From Clostridiaceae bacterium (GTDB lineage Bacteria; Bacillota; Clostridia; Acetivibrionales; DTU013): a DNA stretch of 64,000 nucleotides. Below, in pieces: positions 53,019 through 63,071 of this stretch. The translations under genes and the position numbers were made by a program. The first letter of the stretch is position 1. Each line of letters starts with the position of its first letter. The notes beneath the pieces are model-generated. The model ran no database searches and had not been told where the DNA came from. It saw only the letters and a list, made by a program, of their open reading frames with translations. Location: assembly GCA_012519745.1 (NCBI GenBank), contig JAAYPO010000037.1, positions 1 to 64,000 on the forward strand, read 5' to 3'.

Positions 53019-55124
53019 ATGGAAAAAAGAGATATTCCGATCAAAACACTTGGCGAAGACCAATTCAAGCTGTCTCCTTATGTATCCGGACTATGCGAAT
53101 TTATCAGACAAAGTGACAAGCCTGTCACCATATCGATCCAGGGTGAATGGGGCAGCGGCAAAACATCCTTCATGAATATGATGGAGGATGAGCTGTGCGA
53201 CGGTGCCGGCGAATACAGCAGCATATGGATAGACACATGGGATTTTTTTCTTGAGGACAGCCATGATGTTGTGGTAAGCAAGCTGGTTGCCATGATCATA
53301 AGCGAGATCGAAGCCAAATTCGATAACATCAGATGCAGCAAGACAAGAGAAGAATTGATCAGCGACTTCAAAAATTTCACAAGGAAGTTTTCAAAGGCTG
53401 TCCTCAGCATCACGGGGCTGGGTTCCCAATCAGGTGAGGAGCTTATAGACGACTTGTTTGGCGATGATATTTCGTTGAATATCAGAGACATAAGAGGCAA
53501 GTTTGAAAGATTCATAAGCAGGATCGCAGAAGAGTCGGGCAGTGCCGGCACAGCCTTTATCATTTTTGTTGACGACCTGGACAGGATACACCCCAGACTG
53601 GCGGTAACCATACTCGAAGCACTGAAAGTGTTATTTGACATAAAGCATTGCATTTTTGTGATAGCAATCGATTACGAGGTCGTTGCCAGCGGTGTCGAAC
53701 AAAAATACGGTACTGTGAGGGGCACAAGCAGGGATATATGCCGGGCTTACTTTGACAAGCTCATCCAGCTTCCGTTTGTCATGCCGACTACCAAGTTTGA
53801 CATAACAGATATGGTCATGCAGAGGCTGAGGGAAATGCGGTTCATGACCACCGAGCATGATTACCGCGTACATAGCAGAGATATACTCAACATAATAAGG
53901 CTGACCACGAATAATAATCCACGAGTCATAAAAAGGCTTCTGAATATGCTGCATTTGACAGTAATCATGGACAGGGAACGCATCGACAACAGCTCTGCAT
54001 ATTACCAGCTGCTGGAGCTGCTGCTTGTAGCGATGCAGCTTGCGTATCCCACTGTCTACCAGTTGATGCAGTCCAATGAGGATTTTACCTCATGGAAAAA
54101 GAATATACTTGTCAATGTGGATGACAAAAATATAAGCCAGTACATTTTGGAAGGTTTGGATATCGACTGTGAGTGGAAGGAGGTCGTTTACCTGCTGACA
54201 GTCAACGATCCCCTCTTAAAAATGAATTATAACAAAATACAGCAGCTCCTTGAGATTTTCCAAAAGCTGATGAAGAACTGTGAAGGATCTATAGCGTATC
54301 TGAGCAGTATTTTTGGTGTCATAAGCATGACTGATGTCAGCTCAGGAAGCATGCTGCCGTTCCTGTACAACGGTCAGGATTATGACAGGTCATCGCAAAC
54401 ACAGTTCAGGCAGGGGAACAGACTCATTGAGGGGATAGAGCCGGGCAGATATGCCACGGTCCTTGATGTAGGCTGTGGTAATGGAAAGACCACTTTTGAA
54501 CTGCTTAAAAGGGATCCGTCAATGCAGATAGAGGCCTTTGATATTTCCGGGACGCAGATAGAGGTGGCCCGCAGGAGCTGTGAAGAAAAAGGATTATCAG
54601 GAAAAATAAGATTTTATGTTATGGATGCACTGGAGCTGAAGGATACGGAAAAATACGACCTTGTATTCAGCAATGCCACACTCCATTGGATAACCAACAG
54701 CAGAAAAATGTATACTCTTTTGTACAATGCATTGAAATATGGAGGCAGACTGGCAGTGCACCAGGGAGGAAACGGATCTTACAGCGGATTGCATGCGGTG
54801 GTCCGGCAGGCATATACCAATCTGGGATATGAAAAGTATTTCAGGGACTGGACATTCCCCGTTTTCTATCCTACAAGAGGAGAAATGGAAGATCTCCTCA
54901 AAGATATCGGTTACAAAAACATAAGCGTTACCAGTGTCAGAACAGATGGCAGAGAGCTTGATCATCTGATAGAGAATTTTGAAAAGGCTAGTCTGATATT
55001 CTACAGGCCCATGCTTAAATGCGATGAGGAATATAAATCACTTGTAGATGAATACTACAGGCTTTGTTCAGCACAGCCGCCTGATACTTCTTCCCACAGG
55101 CTTTACATATTTGCTGATAAATGA
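53019..55124 (+). CDS. KAP P-loop NTPase fused to a SAM-dependent methyltransferase
   Basis: Two-domain protein of 701 residues. The N-terminal KAP-family NTPase has Walker A GEWGSGKTS (42-50) and Walker B FIIFVDDLDR (about 181-190), then AIDYEVVASGVEQKYG and NNNPRVIKRLLNML. It lacks the membrane helices that many KAP proteins insert between the Walker motifs. From about residue 460 a class I methyltransferase begins, with motif I VLDVGCGNGKTTFELL (about 481-496), the acidic FDIS and the YDLVFSNATLHWI motif. AAAGG precedes the ATG at 53019. A GNAT gene follows 40 bp later. I know of no function for this combination. Confidence 0.85.
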   Translation: MEKRDIPIKTLGEDQFKLSPYVSGLCEFIRQSDKPVTISIQGEWGSGKTSFMNMMEDELCDGAGEYSSIWIDTWDFFLEDSHDVVVSKLVAMIISEIEAKFDNIRCSKTREELISDFKNFTRKFSKAVLSITGLGSQSGEELIDDLFGDDISLNIRDIRGKFERFISRIAEESGSAGTAFIIFVDDLDRIHPRLAVTILEALKVLFDIKHCIFVIAIDYEVVASGVEQKYGTVRGTSRDICRAYFDKLIQLPFVMPTTKFDITDMVMQRLREMRFMTTEHDYRVHSRDILNIIRLTTNNNPRVIKRLLNMLHLTVIMDRERIDNSSAYYQLLELLLVAMQLAYPTVYQLMQSNEDFTSWKKNILVNVDDKNISQYILEGLDIDCEWKEVVYLLTVNDPLLKMNYNKIQQLLEIFQKLMKNCEGSIAYLSSIFGVISMTDVSSGSMLPFLYNGQDYDRSSQTQFRQGNRLIEGIEPGRYATVLDVGCGNGKTTFELLKRDPSMQIEAFDISGTQIEVARRSCEEKGLSGKIRFYVMDALELKDTEKYDLVFSNATLHWITNSRKMYTLLYNALKYGGRLAVHQGGNGSYSGLHAVVRQAYTNLGYEKYFRDWTFPVFYPTRGEMEDLLKDIGYKNISVTSVRTDGRELDHLIENFEKASLIFYRPMLKCDEEYKSLVDEYYRLCSAQPPDTSSHRLYIFADK

Positions 55125-55164
55125 TGGCAGTACAAAAATATGTGTGAACATGAGAGGAATGGCA

Positions 55165-55728
55165 ATGATAGATATCCTAGAAATAAAATATGCGGCAGAA
55201 GGCTTAACCAAAGGTGAATTAGATGATATATGGGATATTATGTGCGACTGCAATAGAGAGTTTGTACCGCCTTTATCCAGCAGAAACAGTCCGACCCAGT
55301 CAAATTTGCTCACAGGCCGGGACGATACACAAACCGATGTGGACGACAAACCCTATGTGTACTTTGAGGAAATCAGAAAGCAGCATTTCATCCTTGCAGA
55401 GATAGAGGGGAAGGTCATAGGATTCCTTACCTTTAAGACGGATCACATGTGTGATGCTTTACAGGATTTTGGGGTATCGAATTACATCACTACCGTTTGT
55501 ATTGACAAGAAGTACAGAAAGCAGGGCATCCTATCGCGTTTGTATGAGCATATGGAAAATAAATTGCCCGACAGTATTCACTGCAGCAAGGTTTCAACGA
55601 GAACCTGGTCACAGAATGATGCACATGCAGGCTTCTTATTAAAAAGAGGATACACTCTGCTCAAAACACTTCCTGATGACAGAGGCCCGGGTATCGATAC
55701 CCTTTATTTTGGAGCAAAACTGAAGTGA
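55165..55728 (+). CDS. GNAT family N-acetyltransferase
   Basis: Acetyl-CoA-dependent acyltransferase of 187 residues. The acetyl-CoA-binding motif reads ITTVCIDKKYRKQGILSRLYEHM, close to the R/Q-x-x-G-x-G/A pattern, preceded by HFILAEIEGKVIGFLTF. The C-terminal NDAHAGFLLKRGYTLLKTL is also typical. AGAGGA six bases before the ATG at 55165 selects this start over 55159 and 55048. It lies 40 bp after the KAP-methyltransferase gene on the same strand, so the two are probably co-transcribed. The substrate is unknown. Confidence 0.85.
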   Translation: MIDILEIKYAAEGLTKGELDDIWDIMCDCNREFVPPLSSRNSPTQSNLLTGRDDTQTDVDDKPYVYFEEIRKQHFILAEIEGKVIGFLTFKTDHMCDALQDFGVSNYITTVCIDKKYRKQGILSRLYEHMENKLPDSIHCSKVSTRTWSQNDAHAGFLLKRGYTLLKTLPDDRGPGIDTLYFGAKLK

Positions 55729-55767
55729 CAGTACCTTTTGTTCTGCTTTGGGCAAATAACCTCCCGT

Positions 55768-57147
55768 TTATTTTTCCAGCCTGATGTCGCCTCGTTCTTC
55801 GAGGTCTGCGAGTATCCGGGCATACATTTTGCTGTCTATCTTGTATTTATATCTGTATATGAGGTAGCCGGCAAGGATGCAGAGCAGTGGGAGTAAGAGC
55901 ATTGCGGCTTTGAGTATGACAAGGCCCTCCTCAGTCATGTCGGAGGCTGAGGCCGCTCTGCTGATACCGGATATAATGACCGTAGCGCCTACGACCCCGC
56001 TGGCAATCGCATTGCCGATCTTGTTAATGAAAGGCTGCAGCGAAAGCGTTACACTGTCGTTGCGTTTGCCTAGCTTCCATTGGCCGTACTCTATAGTATC
56101 TGAGAGGAACATCAGCATAAGAAGCTGTATGAAAGCCTGCCCGAGGAATATCAGCACTCCTGCGGTACCGATGTACAGCATGTTCATCGGGGAATAGAAG
56201 AAGATCGCATAGCCGAGGACTACAAGTACTGTCGATCCTGCATATAACGTCTTTCTGCTGAATCTCTTGCTGAACAGTGGAAAGACTACAAGGGCAAGGA
56301 TCTGAGAAACACCCAGCACCAGTGCGAAAATCGAGTACATGTTTTCATCGCCATAGGCGTATTTGAAAAAATACAACCCGAAGCTGGTGGTTATAGAGTA
56401 GCCTATCATGAATAATGCCATTGAAATAGCTGTGAAAAGCAGCTGGTCATTTTTGAAAATAGCCTGGACCATCCCTTTAAGAGTCGTCTGCTCTTCCTTT
56501 TTAAAGACCCCTTTGAATTCCTTAACGCCAAAAATCGTGATGCATTGGCCGCCGATCATTATCAGCGATATGATGACCGCAAATACAAAGTAGGCCTCTT
56601 TCATACTTCCCAGATAGCTGCCCAGTGCGTTTGTGATGGGCACGATCCCCACGACTACTGCAAAAAGACCGATATTTGCGCATATTCGTGCAAAGGCTCC
56701 GATCTTCTCCCGCTCCTTCTGATCCATACTCAAAGAGGGAAGCATTGACCAGTACGCTATGTCATTTGCGGTGAAGCTTATGTCAAAAAGCAGATAGAGC
56801 ACTGCAAACATTACAAGATAAGCTGTGCCATCAAGTCCGAGATCGGTATACAGCAATACTGTGAAAACTCCTGTGAAAAGCGCTCCTACTGCTATCCAGG
56901 GCTTGAATTTGCCATATTTGCTGTTGGTGTTGTCAACAAACACGCCCATTATCGGATCGTTGACAGCGTCGAAAATACGGGCGGCCAGCAGTATGCCTGT
57001 AAGCCACCACAGCATATTGTCGGGCAATTGGAGTATATCCGTGAGGTAGAACATCAGGTACATGCTTACCAGAGAAAAGAGCATATCCCTTCCGATGGTG
57101 CCGAGTCCAAAGGTGTAGCGGTTGTTGTGGGATGCTGTTGTTTTCAT
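55768..57147 (-). CDS. GPH-family glycoside:cation symporter
   Basis: Sugar symporter of 459 residues with about twelve helices, related to melibiose carrier MelB. Characteristic are the N-terminal FGLGTIGRDMLFSLVSMYLMFYLTD, AARIFDAVNDPIMGVFVDN and the loop SKYGKFKPWI. GGAGG lies upstream of the ATG. It is the last gene of the minus-strand operon GH13, GH36, symporter, so the substrate is probably an alpha-galactoside or alpha-glucoside such as melibiose or raffinose. Confidence 0.92.
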   Translation of the reverse strand: MKTTASHNNRYTFGLGTIGRDMLFSLVSMYLMFYLTDILQLPDNMLWWLTGILLAARIFDAVNDPIMGVFVDNTNSKYGKFKPWIAVGALFTGVFTVLLYTDLGLDGTAYLVMFAVLYLLFDISFTANDIAYWSMLPSLSMDQKEREKIGAFARICANIGLFAVVVGIVPITNALGSYLGSMKEAYFVFAVIISLIMIGGQCITIFGVKEFKGVFKKEEQTTLKGMVQAIFKNDQLLFTAISMALFMIGYSITTSFGLYFFKYAYGDENMYSIFALVLGVSQILALVVFPLFSKRFSRKTLYAGSTVLVVLGYAIFFYSPMNMLYIGTAGVLIFLGQAFIQLLMLMFLSDTIEYGQWKLGKRNDSVTLSLQPFINKIGNAIASGVVGATVIISGISRAASASDMTEEGLVILKAAMLLLPLLCILAGYLIYRYKYKIDSKMYARILADLEERGDIRLEK

Positions 57148-57221
57148 AGGACGGCCTCCGTTTCATTTTGTCGTGATAAGTCTTGCTGCTTTGCGGTCAC
57201 AATTTTATTATATCGCATTAC

Positions 57222-59561
57222 TCATGTGATTTCTGCTCTTTCGATGATATACAGATTGGAGCCGAAATCACCCAGCAAACGCGTTTTGTTGTTGTACCAC
57301 GAGCCCATGAACTGGTTATTGAGCCGAATACCGCTCATGAGCATATCACCGTAGGCTTCATATTTCTCAACACAGTCTGTGAGGCAATAATATTTGCCAA
57401 CGGTCCTGAGTATCAGGCCATCAGGGTCCAGACGAAATGGCAGCAGGTGGTTGACAAGCCCGCCGAAACGCTTGAGGAAAAGGCTCTGGGGCCTTGTGGC
57501 AAGCACATAACGCTTGGCAGCATCAAGTCCGGTCAGCGGCAGTAAGTCGTATCCTTCGCTGGCGTTGGCCTGAGTCTGGAAAAAGCTTGCGGCAGCTTTA
57601 TCTCCACTCGGATCGGTGCATTGCCAGTGGACCTTGTTTCCTTTTATCGGTGTCAGGCGATAGAACCTGCCGTATTGGAATGTCCTGCGGTGCTGCTTGT
57701 AAAAAGCTATCTGGCTCCTGATCTCGCGTCTTTCGACCGGGGACAGGTATTTCAGGTCCAGCTCATAGCCCAGGCATCCGAAACAGGCGACATTGAAACG
57801 GGTCGTAAGCGGAGTGTCCCGCAGGGTCTGCTGATGCGGGGCGGATGATACATGGGCGCCCATGGTGGAAAGAGGATAGAGGTATGACAGGCCTCCCTGT
57901 ATTTTCAGCCTCTCTGCAGGGTCTGTATTGTCAGATGACCATATCTGGGGGGAATAGCAAAGCATCCCGGGGTCGAACCGGTTCCCGCCGCTGGAGCAGC
58001 TTTCCAGAAGTATATGGGGGCGGGGCCTGAAGATCCTTCCGAGGATATCATAAAGACCCAGTATATATCTGTGGAAGAATTCTCCCTGGTTTTGCAGAAG
58101 CGGGGAGAAGGCATCGCTGATATGGCGGTTCATATCCCACTTTACATATGAAATGCCCGCTTCATCCAGGATGCTCCCTACTGAATTTACTATGTGATCT
58201 CTCACGGCCGGGTTACAGAGATCCAACACCAGCTGGCTGCGGCCCATTGTCGGTTTCTTTCCGGGAGTTGCAACGGCATATTCCGGGTGATTCCTGTAGA
58301 GGTCGCTGTCGGGATTGACCATTTCGGGCTCGAACCAGAGCCCGAAGTCCATACCGAGCCTGCGTATCTTATCGGCAAAGTGTGCCATGCCCCGGGGCAG
58401 CTTTTTTCGGTTTACGGTATAGTCGCCAAGACCGGCATTATCATTGTCGCGTTTTCCGAACCAGCCGTCGTCAAGGACAAAAAGCTCGACACCCAGGCGC
58501 CTGGCTCTTCGCGCCAGTCTCAGCAGCCTGCCCTGGGTGAACTTAAAAAAATAGGCTTCCCAGTTGTTTATCAATACGGGTCGCTCTTTGTTTTTCCAAT
58601 CGCCCCTTATGATATGATTGTTTATGAAATCATGAAAGTTGTGGCTCAGACCGTTATAACCATCCTTGCTGAAGGTCATGATTGCTTCGGGTGTATGGAA
58701 CTGCTCACCCATTTTAAGTGTCCATTCAAAGCAGTGGGGATTTATACCCTGCATTACCCTGACTACGTCATGGTTGCTCAGTTCTGCAGCGCCATAATGG
58801 TTTCCGCTATATACCAGGTTGAATCCATATACATTCCCGTGCTCTTCAGTCGTTCCCTGTTCTGCCAGCAGGAAGCCGGGGTTGTGACGGTTGCTGCTGG
58901 CGCCGGTTGTGGAGGAGTTGATGTACAGGCCATACGCCAGCGGCCTTTCATGCCGGTGGGCCTCCTTTATCCAGCCTCCGTCAAAGGTTACAAGCCGGAA
59001 GCCGCGGTTTGGAAGGTCTGTCATCATGCTCATCAGCCGTCGTATGACCAGAGGCTTGTTGCTATTGTTTTGCAAAACGGCTCTGCGAGTTATTACATTG
59101 GTTTTTTCGTAGACCGTGTAATAAAGCAGCAGCCTGCAGCTGTTGGATTCATCCTCCAGTGTCAGCTCCAGGGTTTGACATTCATTATCCTGGCCGTATG
59201 CCGTTGGCAATATATCCATCGGCACGTATCCAGGCAATATATTGTGGGATTTGTACAGGAAATCACAGGTGAAGGTGCCATCCGGCATTTTTATCTCCGC
59301 AGGAGAGTGGCGGTAGTCGCCCCGGCCGATCCCGGACCACTCAAGGCACATGTTGTCCAGACAGTAATTCGGGTCGGATTCATCGTAGGAAACGCTGCTG
59401 CCTGTCATTGCAGTACGTTTCAGTACAAGCCCCTCCACCGGCTGATCGCTGAGCCTTGCACCGTAGTGGATGTGCTCAAGGTGCCTGAAGGATGTTACAC
59501 GGAACCAATAGGAAGTGTCCTGGGTTGTCAGTCTGAAAACACCGTCAGAATATCCGATCAT
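57222..59561 (-). CDS. Alpha-galactosidase, GH36
   Basis: Releases alpha-linked galactose from melibiose and raffinose-type sugars. It has 779 residues, with a beta-sandwich N-terminal domain and a barrel. The catalytic nucleophile is the Asp in YVKWDMNR and the acid/base is the Asp in WSSDNTDPAER. NNWEAYFF, LDDGWFGKRD and GLWFEPEMVNPDSDL are family marks. AAAGGA lies nine bases before the ATG at 59561, although earlier in-frame ATGs exist. No signal peptide is seen, so it acts on sugar imported by the downstream symporter. It lies 71 bp after the GH13 gene. Confidence 0.95.
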   Translation of the reverse strand: MIGYSDGVFRLTTQDTSYWFRVTSFRHLEHIHYGARLSDQPVEGLVLKRTAMTGSSVSYDESDPNYCLDNMCLEWSGIGRGDYRHSPAEIKMPDGTFTCDFLYKSHNILPGYVPMDILPTAYGQDNECQTLELTLEDESNSCRLLLYYTVYEKTNVITRRAVLQNNSNKPLVIRRLMSMMTDLPNRGFRLVTFDGGWIKEAHRHERPLAYGLYINSSTTGASSNRHNPGFLLAEQGTTEEHGNVYGFNLVYSGNHYGAAELSNHDVVRVMQGINPHCFEWTLKMGEQFHTPEAIMTFSKDGYNGLSHNFHDFINNHIIRGDWKNKERPVLINNWEAYFFKFTQGRLLRLARRARRLGVELFVLDDGWFGKRDNDNAGLGDYTVNRKKLPRGMAHFADKIRRLGMDFGLWFEPEMVNPDSDLYRNHPEYAVATPGKKPTMGRSQLVLDLCNPAVRDHIVNSVGSILDEAGISYVKWDMNRHISDAFSPLLQNQGEFFHRYILGLYDILGRIFRPRPHILLESCSSGGNRFDPGMLCYSPQIWSSDNTDPAERLKIQGGLSYLYPLSTMGAHVSSAPHQQTLRDTPLTTRFNVACFGCLGYELDLKYLSPVERREIRSQIAFYKQHRRTFQYGRFYRLTPIKGNKVHWQCTDPSGDKAAASFFQTQANASEGYDLLPLTGLDAAKRYVLATRPQSLFLKRFGGLVNHLLPFRLDPDGLILRTVGKYYCLTDCVEKYEAYGDMLMSGIRLNNQFMGSWYNNKTRLLGDFGSNLYIIERAEIT

Positions 59562-59632
59562 ATCCATATCCTTTCTATACTGTGGTATCGTACCATCCAT
59601 GCAGGACGATCCATAAGCAAGGCCTTATGTGT

Positions 59633-61240
59633 CTAACCAAGTATTATAGCTTCATAAGGACTCAAGCTGCCATCAAAGGCTTCTCTGTCATAATTCGACA
59701 AGAAAACAGTGCCGTTGTATCCGGTCACCTGCCGCCGGTTTGAAAAATTCAGCAGTATGGTCATTGACCGGCCGTCAAGCTCACGCTTGTATATGAACAG
59801 CTCTTTGCTTATTTTCAACGGAATGAAGGAGCCGTATATCAGCAGCCTTTCATTTTTCCTCAGAGCAATAGCCTTTCTATAGTAGCTTCGAATAGAGTCG
59901 GGATCATTTATCTGGGAGGCCATATTTATTCTGTCGCAGTTGCCGTTGATCCCAAGCCAGGGCTTTCCTTTCGTAAAGCCGGCATTTGGACTGCTGTCCC
60001 ATTGTACCGGCGTTCTGGCGTTGTCCCTGGAGGTTGCTTTTATCATCCTCCAGCGCAGCGGGGCGGGGAAGTGAAGGCGCTTTGCCAGACGGTAAATATT
60101 ATGGGACTCCACATCCCGGATCTGGTCCATCCCTGTGAAATCGAAGTTCGTCATTCCTATTTCCTGCCCCTGATATATGAACGGAGTTCCCCGGAGAGTA
60201 AGCAGCAAAGTGCAAAGCAGCTTTGCAGACTGTACATGATATTGTCCATCGCTGCCAAAACGGGAAACGCATCGGGGCTGGTCATGATTTTCAAGATAAT
60301 TGGCATTCCAGTCAAGGGCGTTCTGCCACTTTGATATGACTTTTGCAAAGCGGCCTGCATGGAACCTTCGCTTGAACCATTTGACAATGTACTGGTCGGT
60401 TTCCATATGCTCGAAGGAGAATATCATATCCAGCTCCCGCCGGCCTTCGCCGCACAACATATTACCGGTTTCAGGGGTGACAAATACTGTTTCGCCCACA
60501 GTGAAGCAGTCGTATTTATCGAGGACATCACGCCGGAGCTCCTGCAGTATCTTGTGCGTACCCTCCTGTGATATGTAATGCTCGCTGCCGGTCAATACCA
60601 GCTTCTTTTTTCCGTTATCAAGACTTGATTTGTAAAGGACATTTATGACATCGCAGCGGAAACCGGCAATGCCCTTATCCAGCCAGAAGCGCATGATGCC
60701 TTTTATCTCTTCCATTACCCTGGGATTGCGCCAGTTCAGGTCCGGCTGCTGTTTGGCGAACAGGTGCAGATAATATTCTCCGCTTTTTTCATCGTACTCC
60801 CAGCAATCCTCACCGAAAAAGCTGGTCCAGTTGTTCGGAGGCCTGCCGTTCACACCGGGACGCCAGATGTAATAGTCACGATACGGGCTTTCTTTGTCGC
60901 GGCTTTTGACGAACCATTGGTGTTTGTCAGAGGTGTGATTTATGACAAGATCCATTATGATCCTGATGTCTCTTTTTCCCGCTTCGGCTATGAGCTGCTC
61001 CATGTCTGCCATTGTGCCGAATTCAGGGTGTATATCACAATAATCGCTGATATCATAACCATTGTCCACATTGGGGGAGGGGTAAACAGGGCTGAGCCAT
61101 AATATGCCGACTCCGAGGTCCTCAAGAGTGTCGAGGCGTGAAATGATGCCTGGTATGTCGCCGATCCCGTCGCCGTTGCTGTCCTGAAAGCTGCGGGGAT
61201 ATATCTGATATACTACGCGTTCCTGCCACCATTTTGCCAT
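59633..61240 (-). CDS. Alpha-glucosidase / oligo-1,6-glucosidase, GH13
   Basis: Cytoplasmic alpha-glucosidase of 535 residues. GH13 motifs are DLVINHTSD, the nucleophile Asp in GFRCDVINVL, the acid/base Glu in TVGETVF and the stabilising Asp in NYLENHDQPR. VVYQIYPRSFQDSNGDGIGD opens the protein, as in oligo-1,6-glucosidases. In motif II the residue after the nucleophile is Val (FRCDVINV), which is commonly linked with alpha-1,6 preference. AAGGATGG lies before the ATG at 61240. It is the first gene of the glycoside operon. Confidence 0.94.
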   Translation of the reverse strand: MAKWWQERVVYQIYPRSFQDSNGDGIGDIPGIISRLDTLEDLGVGILWLSPVYPSPNVDNGYDISDYCDIHPEFGTMADMEQLIAEAGKRDIRIIMDLVINHTSDKHQWFVKSRDKESPYRDYYIWRPGVNGRPPNNWTSFFGEDCWEYDEKSGEYYLHLFAKQQPDLNWRNPRVMEEIKGIMRFWLDKGIAGFRCDVINVLYKSSLDNGKKKLVLTGSEHYISQEGTHKILQELRRDVLDKYDCFTVGETVFVTPETGNMLCGEGRRELDMIFSFEHMETDQYIVKWFKRRFHAGRFAKVISKWQNALDWNANYLENHDQPRCVSRFGSDGQYHVQSAKLLCTLLLTLRGTPFIYQGQEIGMTNFDFTGMDQIRDVESHNIYRLAKRLHFPAPLRWRMIKATSRDNARTPVQWDSSPNAGFTKGKPWLGINGNCDRINMASQINDPDSIRSYYRKAIALRKNERLLIYGSFIPLKISKELFIYKRELDGRSMTILLNFSNRRQVTGYNGTVFLSNYDREAFDGSLSPYEAIILG

Positions 61241-61429
61241 ACAGCACCATCCTTTTCCCATATGATGAGGAGATTCTGTAAAACACTGCGCCCAAATCCA
61301 TTATAACGTATTTACTCAAAAAGAAAAAATGGTTTTTGTCAATACGCCCATTCTCTTTTCAATAATGACAGACTGAGTTGATCGTCAAATTTTCCGCCGC
61401 AACATAATGAGCTGTTATTTGCTTAGCAG

Positions 61430-62227
61430 TCAGCTGCCGGTGCTCTTGTAATTTTTCAGCCCGAACTTCCAAAAAGCTATAGTAAAGACTGTAAATACCA
61501 CGACGACTGCTACCGAGTAAATAAAGCCCGCAGGGGACAGGATCCCCGAAAAGAACTGTGTCGGGATTGTAGCCATGATGCCATAGGGGAGAACCAGGTA
61601 GAACAGCACTTTAAATGCTCCCTTGAACAGGATGCCCGGTATCCTCATGCACAGCGACAGCAGTCCTTCTTCAAACCGCTCGATGGAGGCCGACTGTATC
61701 ACAAAAAACGGGAAGGTACGCAGTATCACTTCCATGTCATAATACAGCACCAGCATTATCAGTATAAGAAATATATAGCCGATGACCGTCAGGACAGTAA
61801 CCCTGGTATCCATTCCTGCGGCCGCATATATTACAATACCTATGCTTGCAAAGACCAGAGGTACGGAACCGATGTCAATATTCTCGAAGGATAGGTGGAA
61901 CAGTGTATTTACAGGCTTTGTTACGTACAGATCCAGTTCTCCTGACTTTATTTTATGTGGTATCGATATGACACCGAAGAAATACAGCGCCATATTAAGT
62001 GCGTTCAACAGCGAAAAGGTACCTATAAAAAACAGCATCTGATGCTTGTTCCAGCCCCCTATACTCCCGACCTGTGAATAGATCGCCGAGAACATGAGGA
62101 TCTGCATAAGGAAAAGGGAGCCGTCGGCAAAGCACACGCCAAAGAAGGACAAGCGGTATGCCATGTTTCTTTGCAGCTTCATTTTCATCAGCATATACAT
62201 TATTTTCAGATTTCTCTTTATACTCAT
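61430..62227 (-). CDS. ABC-2 family permease (second system, second permease)
   Basis: Membrane subunit of 265 residues with about six helices. The loop ISIPHKIKSGELDLYVTKPVN corresponds to the conserved loop of the other ABC-2 permeases in this window. GGAGTG precedes the ATG. It is the last gene of an ATPase-permease-permease operon. Substrate unknown. Confidence 0.88.
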   Translation of the reverse strand: MSIKRNLKIMYMLMKMKLQRNMAYRLSFFGVCFADGSLFLMQILMFSAIYSQVGSIGGWNKHQMLFFIGTFSLLNALNMALYFFGVISIPHKIKSGELDLYVTKPVNTLFHLSFENIDIGSVPLVFASIGIVIYAAAGMDTRVTVLTVIGYIFLILIMLVLYYDMEVILRTFPFFVIQSASIERFEEGLLSLCMRIPGILFKGAFKVLFYLVLPYGIMATIPTQFFSGILSPAGFIYSVAVVVVFTVFTIAFWKFGLKNYKSTGS

Positions 62228-62276
62228 ATCATCACTCCGTCATTTCTATTCCATTCTGCTTCAAAAACAGTCAAAA

Positions 62277-63071
62277 TCATATTCCCACCCCGTCATATCT
62301 GTGGCGCAGTCTCTTGAATGTAAACGAGTTGATGAACCTGAACAACACGATCCACAGTACGAGTATAACGATCCCCTGCAGTGCCTCATCTCCGTTCCTG
62401 CCCAGCAAAAGCATTGTGGGCAGATAGGTGACATAATAGAATGGGAAGAGCTTCATTACGCCGATTATGGCCGGTGACAGCAGGGTCAGCGGGATAAGGG
62501 AGCCCTTCACGAATTCCGCTATATTGTCCTTTACCAGCATAAAGACCGTGACATCAAGGACTTTGAAGGCCAGTATCCCTATGAAATAGCTGAGCTGTAC
62601 CATAAAGAGCAGACCGAGCAGGATCAGGACAACAGTCTGGAGGATCATCAGGACATCATTTGTCATGATTAATTCCACCCCGAAAATCAGTACCCATAAA
62701 ATTGCCGCCAACAAGTTAAAGATGAGCAGGAATAATGAAACCCCTGCGGTATGTGCAGTGAAGTACCCGAAGATATCCATCGGCTTGATTATATACTTGG
62801 AAAATCTGCCGTTCCTGATATCCTCAGCAATGCGCCATCCGGTACCGGTTGCCTGATCCAGCTGTGCGATAAAGCTGCTGATGATGTAATAGGACATCAT
62901 GGAATTGAGTGTAAAGCCGGCAACAATATCCTGTGTTTCAAAAACAGCGCTCCACAGCACATATGCCAACAGCATTTTTGATACCGTAAGGACGATGTTC
63001 ATAATGATATCGAACCTGTATGCCAGCTGGCTTTTGAACAGGATTTTTACCGTTTCGATATACTTTCTCAT
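62277..63071 (-). CDS. ABC-2 family permease (second system, first permease)
   Basis: Membrane subunit of 264 residues with about six helices. It begins MRKYIETVKILFKSQLAYRFD and has the loop GWRIAEDIRNGRFSKYIIKPMD, equivalent to that of the first-system permeases. Its start overlaps the stop of the ATPase gene by four bases (ATGA), so translation is coupled. It is followed by the second permease 49 bp later. Confidence 0.88.
   Translation of the reverse strand: MRKYIETVKILFKSQLAYRFDIIMNIVLTVSKMLLAYVLWSAVFETQDIVAGFTLNSMMSYYIISSFIAQLDQATGTGWRIAEDIRNGRFSKYIIKPMDIFGYFTAHTAGVSLFLLIFNLLAAILWVLIFGVELIMTNDVLMILQTVVLILLGLLFMVQLSYFIGILAFKVLDVTVFMLVKDNIAEFVKGSLIPLTLLSPAIIGVMKLFPFYYVTYLPTMLLLGRNGDEALQGIVILVLWIVLFRFINSFTFKRLRHRYDGVGI

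Noticed and set aside
58194-59636. 480-codon + strand frame opposite the alpha-galactosidase
   Set aside because: Antisense of GH36 with catalytic motifs intact on the other strand. No start signal.
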